This document shows positions 1-7,959 of a DNA stretch of 46,294 bases, piece by piece. Within the stretch, counting starts at the first letter, position 1; every line of letters begins with the position of its first letter. The translations under genes and the position numbers were made by a program. The notes under the pieces are model-generated. The model was not told the DNA's origin. It did not search any database and worked only from the letters and a program-made list of their open reading frames with translations. The stretch spans positions 1-46,294 of the forward strand of contig NZ_LZKI01000145.1 of the NCBI RefSeq assembly GCF_001672755.1. Direction: 5' to 3'. The DNA comes from Mycobacterium colombiense. Lineage in GTDB: Bacteria > Actinomycetota > Actinomycetes > Mycobacteriales > Mycobacteriaceae.

Positions 1-204
1 CGCGACGACGAGCCACACCGCGTTCACCGTCTCGCCCCGGGCGAACGCGATGATCGCCCAGGCGACGGCGCCGAGCACCGCAACGATCGCGAACACGATC
101 TTGTGCCGCGCGGTGATGGGGGAGCGGTCGACAACCGCGACGGGTGGCAGGTCATCGTCGGTGTGGATGTAGCTGACGTCTGCGCCGTGCTCGGTGACTG
201 CCAC
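1..204 (-). CDS. cstA: Carbon starvation protein A, N-terminal part (runs off window)
   Basis: About 68 codons are visible from a GTG at 204 and the frame continues past the window edge. The peptide has a short acidic cytoplasmic head, then VDRSPITARHKIVFAI and a first hydrophobic segment followed by ARGETVNAVWLVVA. That is the N-terminus I know from CstA/BtsT-family peptide or pyruvate transporters, which are polytopic membrane proteins. An in-frame TGA lies about 30 nt upstream of the chosen GTG, so the start cannot be much earlier. CstA next to ligB agrees with the M. tuberculosis order Rv3063-Rv3062. Only the beginning is seen, so integrity cannot be judged. Confidence 0.8.
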   Translation of the reverse strand, partial: MAVTEHGADVSYIHTDDDLPPVAVVDRSPITARHKIVFAIVAVLGAVAWAIIAFARGETVNAVWLVVA

Positions 205-262
205 GGCGGAAACCCTACGCGCGCTGAATCAATAACGCCTGTTCAGCGGAGCGGGCAATGCC

Positions 263-1576
263 ATGGCCATTACGAGACCAGGGCATTACCGTGATTTGGT
301 GCCGTTATGGCGAGTGCGTGACTACGACGACGACGACCTGGACCAGGCGATTCAGATCTGGGACCAAAGCCGCAATCCGGGTTCGGCGGAGCCAGTCTTC
401 GCTGTCGCCGAAGTCATGGCCGCCGCCCGGTCTGGTCAACCGGCGGTGGTCGCCGAGGTGGGCGACGAAGTGGTCGGGATGGCCGTCGCGCGGACGGACG
501 GCGAACGGGCGTGGGTGCTTCTGGTGGCGCTGGCGTCACGGTGGCGTCATCGCGGTATCGGCAGCGCGCTACTGGCCGATCTCGAACGACGACTGCGCTC
601 GGTCGGGGTGCGCAAGATTTGCGCAATCGTTGCGGACGGCGCGACCGGCTCAGCGGCGCTGGAGAATTCCGGCTACGCCCGCCGCGACGGGCTGGTGTAC
701 TACGAGATGGTCGAGCACCTGCGGCCCGATCAGGCCAACATGCTCGCACAGCTGGGCGGGCGGATGCTGCCGCCGGGGTTGTGGCAGGAACTGGCCGGGA
801 TGGAGCAGGAAAAGCTCATTATCGAGCAGCGCATCATCGCTCCGCTGGCTCACCCCGACATCGCCGACCGCTATGGAGTACGTCCTCCCAAGGCCGTGAT
901 CTTGTTCGGCCCGCCGGGGACTGGCAAAACGAGCTTCGTCAAAGGCATTTCGTCGCGGCTGGGTTGGCCCTTCGTGGAGCTTTTTCCGTCCCGGCTGGCC
1001 GCGGCGACGGAGGGTGGCCTGGCGGCTTCGCTCCGGGAAGTCTTCGGAGAACTGGCCGAACTGGATGAGTTGGTGCTGTTCATCGACGAAGTCGAGGAGA
1101 TCGCGGCCGCTCGCGGCGGCGCCAGCACCACAGAAACCGGCGTCACCAATGAGTTGCTGAAACTCATTCCGACGTTTCGTGAGCACGACAGGCGCCTGCT
1201 GGTGTGCGCCACCAACTCGGTTCACGCTCTCGACTCGGCGTTTCTGCGGCCCGGCCGCTTCGACTATGTCATTCCGATCGGACCACCGGACCAGCCGGCT
1301 CGCATGTCCGTATGGAAACGCTATCTGGGAAAAGGTGATTCGGGCATCGACGTTGAACAGCTGGTCGCTGCGACCGAACTGTTCACCCCCGCTGACATCG
1401 AGTTCGCGGCCCGCAAGGGTGCGCAGGTGGCGTTTGACCGTGAGATGGAGCATGGGCGAGGAGAGCCCGCGACGACCGGAGATTATCTGATGGCCGTCGA
1501 CGATGTCCGGCCGACGTTGACTGGCGCGATCCTGGCCGAATTCACCGACGACAAAGCGCGATTCGCGAGGTTATAG
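263..1576 (+). CDS. GNAT acetyltransferase fused to AAA+ ATPase
   Basis: The protein has 437 aa. Residues about 15-150 look like a GNAT N-acetyltransferase, with the acetyl-CoA loop RHRGIG at 95-100 and a GSAALENSGY segment. Residues about 175-437 are an AAA+ ATPase: Walker A GPPGTGKTS (216-224), Walker B VLFIDE (271-276), sensor-1 ATN (316-318), and FLRPGRFD with R329 and R332 as likely arginine fingers. The core resembles proteasomal, FtsH or Cdc48-type AAA domains, but there is no protease domain. The start ATG has a GGAG 12 nt upstream. It lies between cstA and ligB, where I recall no such gene in M. tuberculosis. The substrate is unknown; an ATP-driven remodeller coupled to acetylation is inference. 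Confidence 0.85.
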   Translation: MAITRPGHYRDLVPLWRVRDYDDDDLDQAIQIWDQSRNPGSAEPVFAVAEVMAAARSGQPAVVAEVGDEVVGMAVARTDGERAWVLLVALASRWRHRGIGSALLADLERRLRSVGVRKICAIVADGATGSAALENSGYARRDGLVYYEMVEHLRPDQANMLAQLGGRMLPPGLWQELAGMEQEKLIIEQRIIAPLAHPDIADRYGVRPPKAVILFGPPGTGKTSFVKGISSRLGWPFVELFPSRLAAATEGGLAASLREVFGELAELDELVLFIDEVEEIAAARGGASTTETGVTNELLKLIPTFREHDRRLLVCATNSVHALDSAFLRPGRFDYVIPIGPPDQPARMSVWKRYLGKGDSGIDVEQLVAATELFTPADIEFAARKGAQVAFDREMEHGRGEPATTGDYLMAVDDVRPTLTGAILAEFTDDKARFARL

Positions 1577-1590
1577 TTCCGCGTGCGGGT

Positions 1591-3120
1591 TCAGTACAGT
1601 GCGCGCACGTCGCCGATGGTGTCGGCCTCGGCGGGGCCCTTGTCGTCGCGATAGCGCACCACGCGGGCGAACCGCAGCGCCAGCCCGCCGGGGTAGCGCG
1701 ACGATTTCTGCACGCCGTCCAGCGCGATTTCGACCACCTGTTCGGGCCGCACGTAAACGACGTAACCGTCCGTCCCGCCGACCGCGAGTTCGCTGAACCG
1801 GGCGGTCTGCCACTCCAGCATGGCGTCGGTCATGCCCTTGAAAGTCTTTCCCACCATGATGAATTCGCCGCTGGCCGGATCACGCGCGCCCAGGTGGATG
1901 TTGGAGAGTTTGCCGCGGCGCCGCCCCGATCCCCACTCCACCGCGAGCACCACCAGATCCAGCGTGTGCACCGGCTTGACCTTCAGCCAGCCGGCTCCGC
2001 GGCGCCCCGCCGCATACGGCGCCTCGGGCGCCTTGGCCATCACGCCCTCGTGGCCGGCGGCCAGCGTCGCGTCCAGGAAGGCGCCGGCCTCCGCGGGGTC
2101 GGCGGTGAGCAGCCGGTCGACTCGCTGCGCCGGCGGCACCAACGCATCCAGGGCGGCCAGCCTCTCGGTGGTCGGGGCGTCGATCAGGTCGACGCCGTCG
2201 CGATGCAGGATGTCGAAGAAGAACACCGAAAGCCGCTGCGCGGCAACGGCTGCGGCGATGTCGACGGAGCGGCCGAACCGTGATGCGGTGACCTGGAACC
2301 GGTGGGGACGGTTGTCGGGCCGCAGCGCGATGGCCTCGCCGTCGGCGATCAGGTTGTCGACCGGCAGCGCCAGCGTCGCCTCCACTACCTCGGGCAGCCG
2401 GGCGGTGACATCGTCGAGGCTTCGGGTGTAGACCGTGACCTCGTCACCGGCGCGGTGAATCTGCACCCGCGCGCCGTCCAGCTTGGCTTCGAAAATCGTT
2501 GAGCCGCCGTGGCGTTTGATCCCATCGGCCACGCCCGTCGCGGTCTGCGCCAGCATCGGGCCGACCGGCCGGCCGACCCGTAGGGTGAACGCGTCCAGCG
2601 CCGACGCCGCACCGGACAGGGCCGCCGCGGCCACCGCCGGCAGGTCCCCGCCCAGCATGGCGGCGCGCTGCACCGCGGCGACCGGGATGCCGGCGGCCTT
2701 GGCCACGGCGTCGGCCATGATCCCGGCCAGCGCGCCCTGGCGCAGTTCGCCGCCGAGGAGTCGCAGCAGAAAGGTCTGCTCGGCATCGGTGGCGGCGGCG
2801 AACAGGGCGTCCAGCAGCGCGGCGCGGCGCGCCTGCGCACCCTTACCCGACACGGCGCCGATCTCGGAGAAGGTGGCGTCGACGCCGGCGACGGTGAGCC
2901 CCGGCTCGCTTGCCGCCGGTGGGCGCGTGCGCAACGATGCCCAGCCGACTCCGATCTGGCGTTGTCGCAATTCACCCGAGAGCCACGACACGATGGTCGC
3001 GACCGATTCCGGGTCGGGGGCGGCGCGGCCGAGCAGGTCGGCGATGTGGGCGACCTTGGTCAATCGCGATGAAGTGCCGCCGACGTCAATAGACGTGGCC
3101 GCCACGTCGAGGAGGAGCAC
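1591..3120 (-). CDS. ligB: ATP-dependent DNA ligase LigB
   Basis: This is an ATP-dependent DNA ligase that seals nicks through a lysyl-AMP intermediate. Chosen from the GTG at 3120 it has 509 aa, close to the 507 aa I recall for Rv3062. The frame stays open to a TTG at 3150, but the family begins at LLLDVA. An N-terminal helical DNA-binding domain (about 1-190) is followed by the nucleotidyltransferase domain with catalytic motif AKLDGAR (K213), then an OB-fold with motifs V/VI ([23 protein letters not shown]). It is divergent from the SDR gene and convergent with the GNAT-AAA gene, whose stop is 14 nt away. In mycobacteria this ligase is accessory to the NAD-dependent LigA. Confidence 0.95.
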   Translation of the reverse strand: MLLLDVAATSIDVGGTSSRLTKVAHIADLLGRAAPDPESVATIVSWLSGELRQRQIGVGWASLRTRPPAASEPGLTVAGVDATFSEIGAVSGKGAQARRAALLDALFAAATDAEQTFLLRLLGGELRQGALAGIMADAVAKAAGIPVAAVQRAAMLGGDLPAVAAAALSGAASALDAFTLRVGRPVGPMLAQTATGVADGIKRHGGSTIFEAKLDGARVQIHRAGDEVTVYTRSLDDVTARLPEVVEATLALPVDNLIADGEAIALRPDNRPHRFQVTASRFGRSVDIAAAVAAQRLSVFFFDILHRDGVDLIDAPTTERLAALDALVPPAQRVDRLLTADPAEAGAFLDATLAAGHEGVMAKAPEAPYAAGRRGAGWLKVKPVHTLDLVVLAVEWGSGRRRGKLSNIHLGARDPASGEFIMVGKTFKGMTDAMLEWQTARFSELAVGGTDGYVVYVRPEQVVEIALDGVQKSSRYPGGLALRFARVVRYRDDKGPAEADTIGDVRALY

Positions 3121-3164
3121 GGTTTTGAGCTTGGCATGGCTCGGTGACAAGCCGCCGGGGCCGA

Positions 3165-3191
3165 CACGCTAGCGTGCCTACGTAACGTTAC
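3165..3191. promoter_or_regulatory. Two palindromes between ligB and the SDR gene
   Basis: CACGCTAGCGTG at 3165-3176 is a perfect 12-nt palindrome, and GTAACGTTAC at 3182-3191 is a perfect 10-nt palindrome. Both lie in the divergent intergenic region, 40-70 nt before the SDR start. They have the size and place of repressor operators, but no regulator gene adjoins, so the binding protein is unknown. Confidence 0.4.
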
Positions 3192-3232
3192 AGATTGCAA
3201 GGGATCTGACAACCCGAAAAGGAGAGGTCCGG

Positions 3233-3991
3233 ATGGAGATCAACGGGAAGAAGGTCGTCGTCATCGGCGGCGCTTCGGGGATGGGTCGTGCCAGCGCCGA
3301 GCTGCTGCACGCCCGTGGCGCGGACGTCGCGATTCTCGACCGCGAGGGTTCCGACGGCAAGACCGTTGCCGAGGCCGTCGGCGGCACGTTCTACCCGGTT
3401 GACGTCACCGACTTCGCCGGCACCGAGGAAACCCTGCAGACCGCGGTCGACAAGCTGGGTGGCCTGCACGTGGTGATCACCACCGCCGGTGGTGGCATCG
3501 CCAAGCGGACGCTGACCAAGTCCGGCCCGCACGACCTCGAGTCCTTTCAATCCGTCATCGACCTGAACCTGATCGCGACCTTCAACATCAGCCGGCTGGC
3601 CGCCGCGCACATGGCCAAGAACGAGCCAGAAGACGACGAGCGCGGCGTCATCATCAACACCGCTTCGATCGCTGCCTTCGAGGGGCAGATCGGGCAGGTC
3701 GCCTACACCGCCGCCAAGGCGGCGATCGCCGGCATGTGCCTGACCATGGCGCGCGACCTCGGCTCGGTGGGCATACGGGTCCTGGCAATCGCCCCGAGCC
3801 TGTTCGCCACGGGGCTGACCCAGGGCATTCCCGACGAGTTCGCGACGCAGCTGACGAAGGACGCGGCGTTCCCCAAACGCCTCGGCCGTCCGGAGGAATA
3901 CGCCAAGCTGGCCGCGGCCATCGTGGACAACCCGATGCTCAACGGCCAGTGCCTGCGACTGGACGCAGGGCAGCGGTTCGCGCCCAAGTAG
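3233..3991 (+). CDS. Short-chain dehydrogenase/reductase (3-hydroxyacyl-CoA type)
   Basis: A 252-aa classical SDR that oxidises or reduces a hydroxyl/keto group with NAD(P). The cofactor loop GGASGMG is at residues 12-18, D36 in LDRE suggests NAD preference, and the catalytic Tyr-Lys pair is Y158/K162 (YTAAK). The sequence NTASIAAFEGQIGQ and the C-terminus GQCLRLDAGQRF resemble type II 3-hydroxyacyl-CoA dehydrogenase (HSD17B10-like) enzymes. A strong ribosome site (AAGGAGAGG) precedes the ATG. It lies just upstream of the acyl-CoA dehydrogenase fadE22 on the same strand, so a beta-oxidation role is a reasonable inference. I do not recall an SDR between ligB and fadE22 in M. tuberculosis. Confidence 0.88.
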   Translation: MEINGKKVVVIGGASGMGRASAELLHARGADVAILDREGSDGKTVAEAVGGTFYPVDVTDFAGTEETLQTAVDKLGGLHVVITTAGGGIAKRTLTKSGPHDLESFQSVIDLNLIATFNISRLAAAHMAKNEPEDDERGVIINTASIAAFEGQIGQVAYTAAKAAIAGMCLTMARDLGSVGIRVLAIAPSLFATGLTQGIPDEFATQLTKDAAFPKRLGRPEEYAKLAAAIVDNPMLNGQCLRLDAGQRFAPK

Positions 3992-4001
3992 ACGCCCCCC
4001 G

Positions 4002-4113
4002 TTGGGGCCCTCCCCGCATTAAGTACACTCTTTAGGCAGCCGCCCCGCTTCCCCTCGAAGCGGGGCAGGCCACCCAGCTTCAGCTCCGACGATGCGGACC
4101 GCGCGGCGGTCCG
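4002..4113 (+). promoter_or_regulatory. fadE22 promoter and structured leader
   Basis: TTGGGG (4002-4007) and TACACT (4024-4029) are 16 nt apart and could be -35 and -10. The following ~130-nt leader holds two perfect hairpins: GCCCCGCTTC/GAAGCGGGGC (4042-4051 with 4057-4066) and CGGACCG/CGGTCCG (4095-4101 with 4107-4113). The first could instead end the SDR transcript, but no T-run follows. The 9-mer AGTACACTC around the -10 recurs before the DUF35/thiolase pair. Confidence 0.4.
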
Positions 4114-4166
4114 AGCGGGAGCGGGACGATCACACCCGGCTGGCATGCGGCGCGAGGAGGGCCCTC

Positions 4167-6332
4167 ATGGGTATCGCAATAACCGACGACCATCGTGAAC
4201 TCGCCGAGGTAGCTCGCGGGTTCTTGACCTCGCAGAAGGCGCGGTGGGCGGCGCGCTCGCTGCTCGACGCCACCGACGAGCCGCGCCCCGGGTTCTGGCA
4301 GAACCTGGTCGAGCTCGGCTGGCTCGGCCTGCACGTCGACGAGGAGTACGGCGGCTCCGGTTTCGGGCTGCCCGAACTCGTCGTGGTGATCGAAGAACTC
4401 GGTCGGGCGGTGGCGCCGGGACCCTTCGTGCCCACCGTCATCGCCTCTGCGGTGATCGCCAAAGACGGTAGCGCCGAACAGAAGTCGCGGCTGCTGCCCG
4501 GCCTGATCGATGGGACCGTCACCGCGGGCATCGGGCTGGACAGCCAGGTGCGGGTCAACGACGGCGTGGCCGAGGGTGAGGCCGGGATCGTTTTGGGCGC
4601 CGGGCTGGCCGAGCTGCTGCTGATCGCCGCGGGCGACGACGTGCTGGTGCTCGAGCGCGATCGCGACGGCGTCTCGGTTGAGGTGCCGGGGAATTTCGAT
4701 CCGACGCGGCGGTCCGGACGCGTCCGCCTGCAGAACGTGCGCCTCTCCGACGACGACGTTTTGACGGAGGCGAGGCTATCGGCGCTGGCCCGCGCACGCA
4801 CCCTGCTGGCCGCCGAGGCCGTGGGCGGGGCGTCGGACTGCGTCGACACCGCCGTGGACTACGCCAAGGTGCGCCAGCAATTCGGGCGCACCATCGCCAC
4901 TTTCCAGGCGGTCAAGCATCACTGCGCGAACATGCTGGTGGGCGCGGAGTCCGGGATCGCCGCCGTCTGGGACGCCGCCCGCGCGTCGTCCGAGGACGAG
5001 GAGCAATTCCGGTTGATCGCCGCGGTGGCCGCGGCGCTGGCCTTCCCGGCCTACGTCCGCAACGCCGAACTCAACATCCAGGTGCACGGCGGTATCGGCT
5101 TCACCTGGGAGCACGACGCGCACCTGCACCTGCGCCGGGCGGTGGTGAGCGCGGCGCTGTTCGGCGGTGACGCGCCGGCCGCCGACGTCTTCGAGCGCAC
5201 CGCCGCGGGCGCCGTCCGCGAGAACAGCCTGGACCTGCCGCCGGAAGCCGAGGAACTGCGGACCAGCATCCGCGCCGACGCCACCGAGATCGCCGCCCTG
5301 GGCAAAGAGGCCCAGCGCGACAAGCTGATCGAGACCGGCTACGTGATGCCGCACTGGCCCAAGCCATGGGGACGCGCGGCCGACGCCGTCGAGCAGTTGG
5401 TGATCGAGGAGGAGTTCCGCACGGCCGGCATCAAACGGCCGGACTACGGCATCACCGGCTGGGTGATCTTGACCCTGATCCAGCACGGAACACCTTGGCA
5501 GATCGAACGATTCGTGGAGAAGGCGCTACGTAAGGACGAGATCTGGTGCCAGCTGTTCTCCGAGCCCGACGCCGGCTCGGACGCCGCGTCCATCAAGACG
5601 CGCGCCACCCGGGTGGACGGCGGCTGGAAGATCAACGGCCAGAAGGTGTGGACCAGCGGGGCGCACTACTGCGCGCGCGGGCTGGCCACCGTGCGCACCG
5701 ACCCCGACGTCCCGAAACACGCCGGCATCACCACGGTGATCGTCGACATGAAGGCACCCGAGGTCGAGGTGCGTCCCCTGCGGCAGATCACCGGCGGCTC
5801 GGACTTCAACGAGGTCTTCTTCAACGACCTGTTCGTGCCCGACGAGGACGTCGTCGGCACGCCCAACTCCGGGTGGACCGTCGCGCGCGCGACGCTGGGC
5901 AACGAACGCGTCAGCATCGGCGGCAGCGGATCGTTCTACGAAGGACTGGCCGACCAACTGGTGCAGCTCACCGAGCAACGCCCGGATCGGTTGGCGGGCG
6001 GGCGAATTCGAGTCGGGTCGTACCTCGCCGAGGAGACCGCGCTGCGACTGCTGAACCTGCGGCGCGCGGCGCGCAGCGTCGAAGGCGCGGGACCCGGCCC
6101 GGAGGGCAACGTCACCAAGCTCAAGCTGGCCGAGCACATGGTGGAGGGCGCCGCGATCATGGCGGCGCTGCTGGGCCCCGAGGTCGCGCTGACCGACGGT
6201 GCCGGCGCCCTGGCCGGCCGGCTGATGATGGGGGCCCGCGGGATGGCGATCGCCGGCGGCACGTCGGAAGTGACGCGCAATCAGATCGCCGAGCGGATCC
6301 TCGGCATGCCGCGTGACCCGCTGATCAACTAG
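4167..6332 (+). CDS. fadE22: Fused two-domain acyl-CoA dehydrogenase FadE22
   Basis: The protein has 721 aa, the length I recall for FadE22 (Rv3061c). Two acyl-CoA dehydrogenase folds are fused: residues 1 to about 365 (EEYGGSGFGLPE, later VHGGIGFTWEHD) and about 380 to 721 (QLFSEPDAGSDAAS, QKVWTSGAHY, C-terminal GGTSEVTRNQIAERILG). Such enzymes introduce an alpha-beta double bond into acyl-CoAs using FAD; fused or heteromeric versions in mycobacteria often act on bulky acyl side chains. The ATG at 4167 follows GAGGAGG by 6 nt, which decides it over in-frame codons upstream. It sits with an SDR, a DUF35 protein and a thiolase-like gene, suggesting a lipid-degradation module. The exact substrate is unknown. 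Confidence 0.93.
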   Translation: MGIAITDDHRELAEVARGFLTSQKARWAARSLLDATDEPRPGFWQNLVELGWLGLHVDEEYGGSGFGLPELVVVIEELGRAVAPGPFVPTVIASAVIAKDGSAEQKSRLLPGLIDGTVTAGIGLDSQVRVNDGVAEGEAGIVLGAGLAELLLIAAGDDVLVLERDRDGVSVEVPGNFDPTRRSGRVRLQNVRLSDDDVLTEARLSALARARTLLAAEAVGGASDCVDTAVDYAKVRQQFGRTIATFQAVKHHCANMLVGAESGIAAVWDAARASSEDEEQFRLIAAVAAALAFPAYVRNAELNIQVHGGIGFTWEHDAHLHLRRAVVSAALFGGDAPAADVFERTAAGAVRENSLDLPPEAEELRTSIRADATEIAALGKEAQRDKLIETGYVMPHWPKPWGRAADAVEQLVIEEEFRTAGIKRPDYGITGWVILTLIQHGTPWQIERFVEKALRKDEIWCQLFSEPDAGSDAASIKTRATRVDGGWKINGQKVWTSGAHYCARGLATVRTDPDVPKHAGITTVIVDMKAPEVEVRPLRQITGGSDFNEVFFNDLFVPDEDVVGTPNSGWTVARATLGNERVSIGGSGSFYEGLADQLVQLTEQRPDRLAGGRIRVGSYLAEETALRLLNLRRAARSVEGAGPGPEGNVTKLKLAEHMVEGAAIMAALLGPEVALTDGAGALAGRLMMGARGMAIAGGTSEVTRNQIAERILGMPRDPLIN

Positions 6333-6343
6333 TCCGGGGGCGG

Positions 6344-6679
6344 TCAGGCCGGCGCGAATTGCGCCGCGCCGCCGCTGCCACGTTCCGGCCGCAGGGCGAC
6401 GGGCATGCCGCAGCTCACCGAATCCGGCTCGCAGTCAACGATATTGGCGGCGACCCGCAGGCCGCTCTGTTCGGCGAGCTCGACGATCGCGATGACGTAC
6501 GGGGTGGGGATCTCCGGGTTGTACGGGTGATGGTTGACCGTGTAGGTGAACACGGTGCCCCGCCCGGAAACTTCTCGCGCCTCCAGCGTGCCCCCGCACT
6601 CGCGGCATTCGCCGCTGGCCGGGTGCACCCAGCGCGCGCAGTCGTCGCAGTATTCGATGAGCAGCGGCCCGTTCGACAC
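6344..6679 (-). CDS. DUF35 / zinc-ribbon OB-fold protein
   Basis: An 111-aa protein with an N-terminal zinc ribbon (YCDDC...CREC, residues about 10-30) and an acyl-CoA-binding OB fold (GRGTVFTYTVNHHPYNPEIPTPYVIAIVEL). DUF35 proteins pair with SCP-x-like thiolases or aldolases and MaoC-like hydratases in steroid and lipid degradation. The divergent neighbour is just such a thiolase homologue, so they probably form a complex. The GTG at 6679 was chosen because the family begins with SNGPLL; it has no ribosome site, but a -10-like TACTGT lies exactly 7 nt upstream, as expected for a leaderless mRNA. Its 3' end converges on fadE22 (11 nt apart). Confidence 0.88.
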   Translation of the reverse strand: MSNGPLLIEYCDDCARWVHPASGECRECGGTLEAREVSGRGTVFTYTVNHHPYNPEIPTPYVIAIVELAEQSGLRVAANIVDCEPDSVSCGMPVALRPERGSGGAAQFAPA

Positions 6680-6680
6680 G

Positions 6681-6703
6681 ACGAATACAGTACACTCAAT
6701 TGA
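6681..6703. promoter_or_regulatory. Bidirectional promoter/operator between DUF35 and thiolase genes
   Basis: On the minus strand TACTGT (6692-6687) is 7 nt before the leaderless DUF35 GTG. On the plus strand TACACT (6691-6696) could serve the thiolase gene. The block contains AGTACACTC, shared with the fadE22 promoter, and the palindrome TCAATTGA (6696-6703). The GntR regulator encoded downstream is a candidate binder (inference). Confidence 0.4.
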
Positions 6704-6737
6704 TTCGAAGCGGCGGCGGGTGTGGTTCTGACGGGCG

Positions 6738-7937
6738 GTGTACATGACGCATTTCGAAAAAGACGCGATCTTGTCCGGCACCGGGATCTCACGAATCGGC
6801 CGCCGCACCGGCATCCCGGGCCTCGAGCTGACCATGGAGGCGGTGCGCACCGCCATCGAGGACGCCGGGCTGGCCGCCGGCGACATCGACGGCATCGCGA
6901 CGCTGGGTGACACACCCGCGGCGGACGTCAACGCCCAGCTGGGCATCGAGGCCGCGGACTGCGGATCGGGCTTCGGCACCGGCGGCCTGCTTTCGCCGGT
7001 GATGTCGGCCTGCCGCGCGGTCGCCGAACGCCGCGCCCGCCACGTGGTGGTCTACCGGACGATCCAGATGCTCGGCGGCACGGTCCCGGTCAAGCAGGAA
7101 GAGAACGCACCGGCCCCACCGCTGGCGCGGATGTTCGAGACGCCCGAAGGCGAGCCGAAGCCCGCCGTCGGCGCGATGGACGACGTCAACGATCTGGTTG
7201 CGGCGCACGCCTATTCCGCCGCCAACTGGCTGGCGCTCAACTGCCGCCGCCACATGGACCTGTACGGGACCACCAAAGAACAGCTGGGCTGGATAGCGCT
7301 CAACGGCAGGCGCAATGCCGCGTTGAATCCCCGTGCGGTCTACCGGGATCCGATGACGATGGCCGACTATCTGGGCGCTCGGCTGGTGTCCACCCCACTG
7401 GGGCTGCTGGACTGCGACGTCCCGATCGACGGCTCGATCGCGGTGGTGGTCTCGCATGCGGAGTACGCCGCCGACTGTCCCCACCGCGCGGTGAAGGTGG
7501 AGGCGATCGGCGGGTCCGACGGCGCCGGCGGCTGGTTTCACCGCGCGGACTACCCGAAGATGGCGATGTCGGACGCGACGGCGCAGATGTGGTCGCGCAC
7601 CACGTTGAAGCCCGCCGACCTCCAGGTCGCCCAGCTCTACGACGGATTCACCTATCTCTCCCTGGCGTGGCTGGAAGCGCTGGGGGTGTGCGGAGACGGC
7701 GAGGGTGGCCCGTTCGTCGAGGGCGGGGAACGGATCGCCCGCGACGGGCACCTGCCGCTGAACACCTACGGCGGCCAACTCTCGGCGGGGCGCATGCACG
7801 GCTACTGGGCGCTGCACGAAGGGTGCCTGCAGCTGCGCGGCGACGCGGGGGAGCGGCAGGTATCGCGTCGCCCCGAGGTGGGCGTCGTCTCCGTCGGCGG
7901 CGGGCCCGTCGCGGGGTGCATGCTGCTGACCTGTTGA
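6738..7937 (+). CDS. SCP-x-like thiolase / aldolase partner
   Basis: A 399-aa protein of the thiolase superfamily, lipid-transfer (SCP-x, Ltp2-like) branch. It has the N-terminal half typical of the group (ELTMEAVRTAIEDAGLAAGDIDG; GFGTGGLL near 80; SPVMSACRAVAERRARHVVVYR) and ends in GGGPVAGCMLLT. Members either thiolyse 3-ketoacyl-CoA or, with a DUF35 partner, act as retro-aldolases on steroid side chains; the adjacent divergent DUF35 gene favours a complex. GTG 6738 or ATG 6744 (two codons later) could start it. The GntR gene follows after 22 nt and is probably in the same transcript. The active-site cysteine was not assigned with confidence. Confidence 0.85.
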   Translation: MYMTHFEKDAILSGTGISRIGRRTGIPGLELTMEAVRTAIEDAGLAAGDIDGIATLGDTPAADVNAQLGIEAADCGSGFGTGGLLSPVMSACRAVAERRARHVVVYRTIQMLGGTVPVKQEENAPAPPLARMFETPEGEPKPAVGAMDDVNDLVAAHAYSAANWLALNCRRHMDLYGTTKEQLGWIALNGRRNAALNPRAVYRDPMTMADYLGARLVSTPLGLLDCDVPIDGSIAVVVSHAEYAADCPHRAVKVEAIGGSDGAGGWFHRADYPKMAMSDATAQMWSRTTLKPADLQVAQLYDGFTYLSLAWLEALGVCGDGEGGPFVEGGERIARDGHLPLNTYGGQLSAGRMHGYWALHEGCLQLRGDAGERQVSRRPEVGVVSVGGGPVAGCMLLTC

Positions 7938-7959
7938 GCGACAAGGCGATCGAGCCCCG

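Noticed and set aside
103..294. Plus-strand 63-codon frame before the GNAT-AAA gene
   Set aside because: It is antisense to the start of cstA and has no recognisable features.
5526..6137. Long antisense reading frames opposite fadE22 (also opposite the GNAT-AAA, nrdE and ctaD genes)
   Set aside because: These are typical shadow frames in GC-rich DNA: no domain, no ribosome site, and an Arg/Ala/Gly-rich composition that mirrors the codon bias of the real gene.
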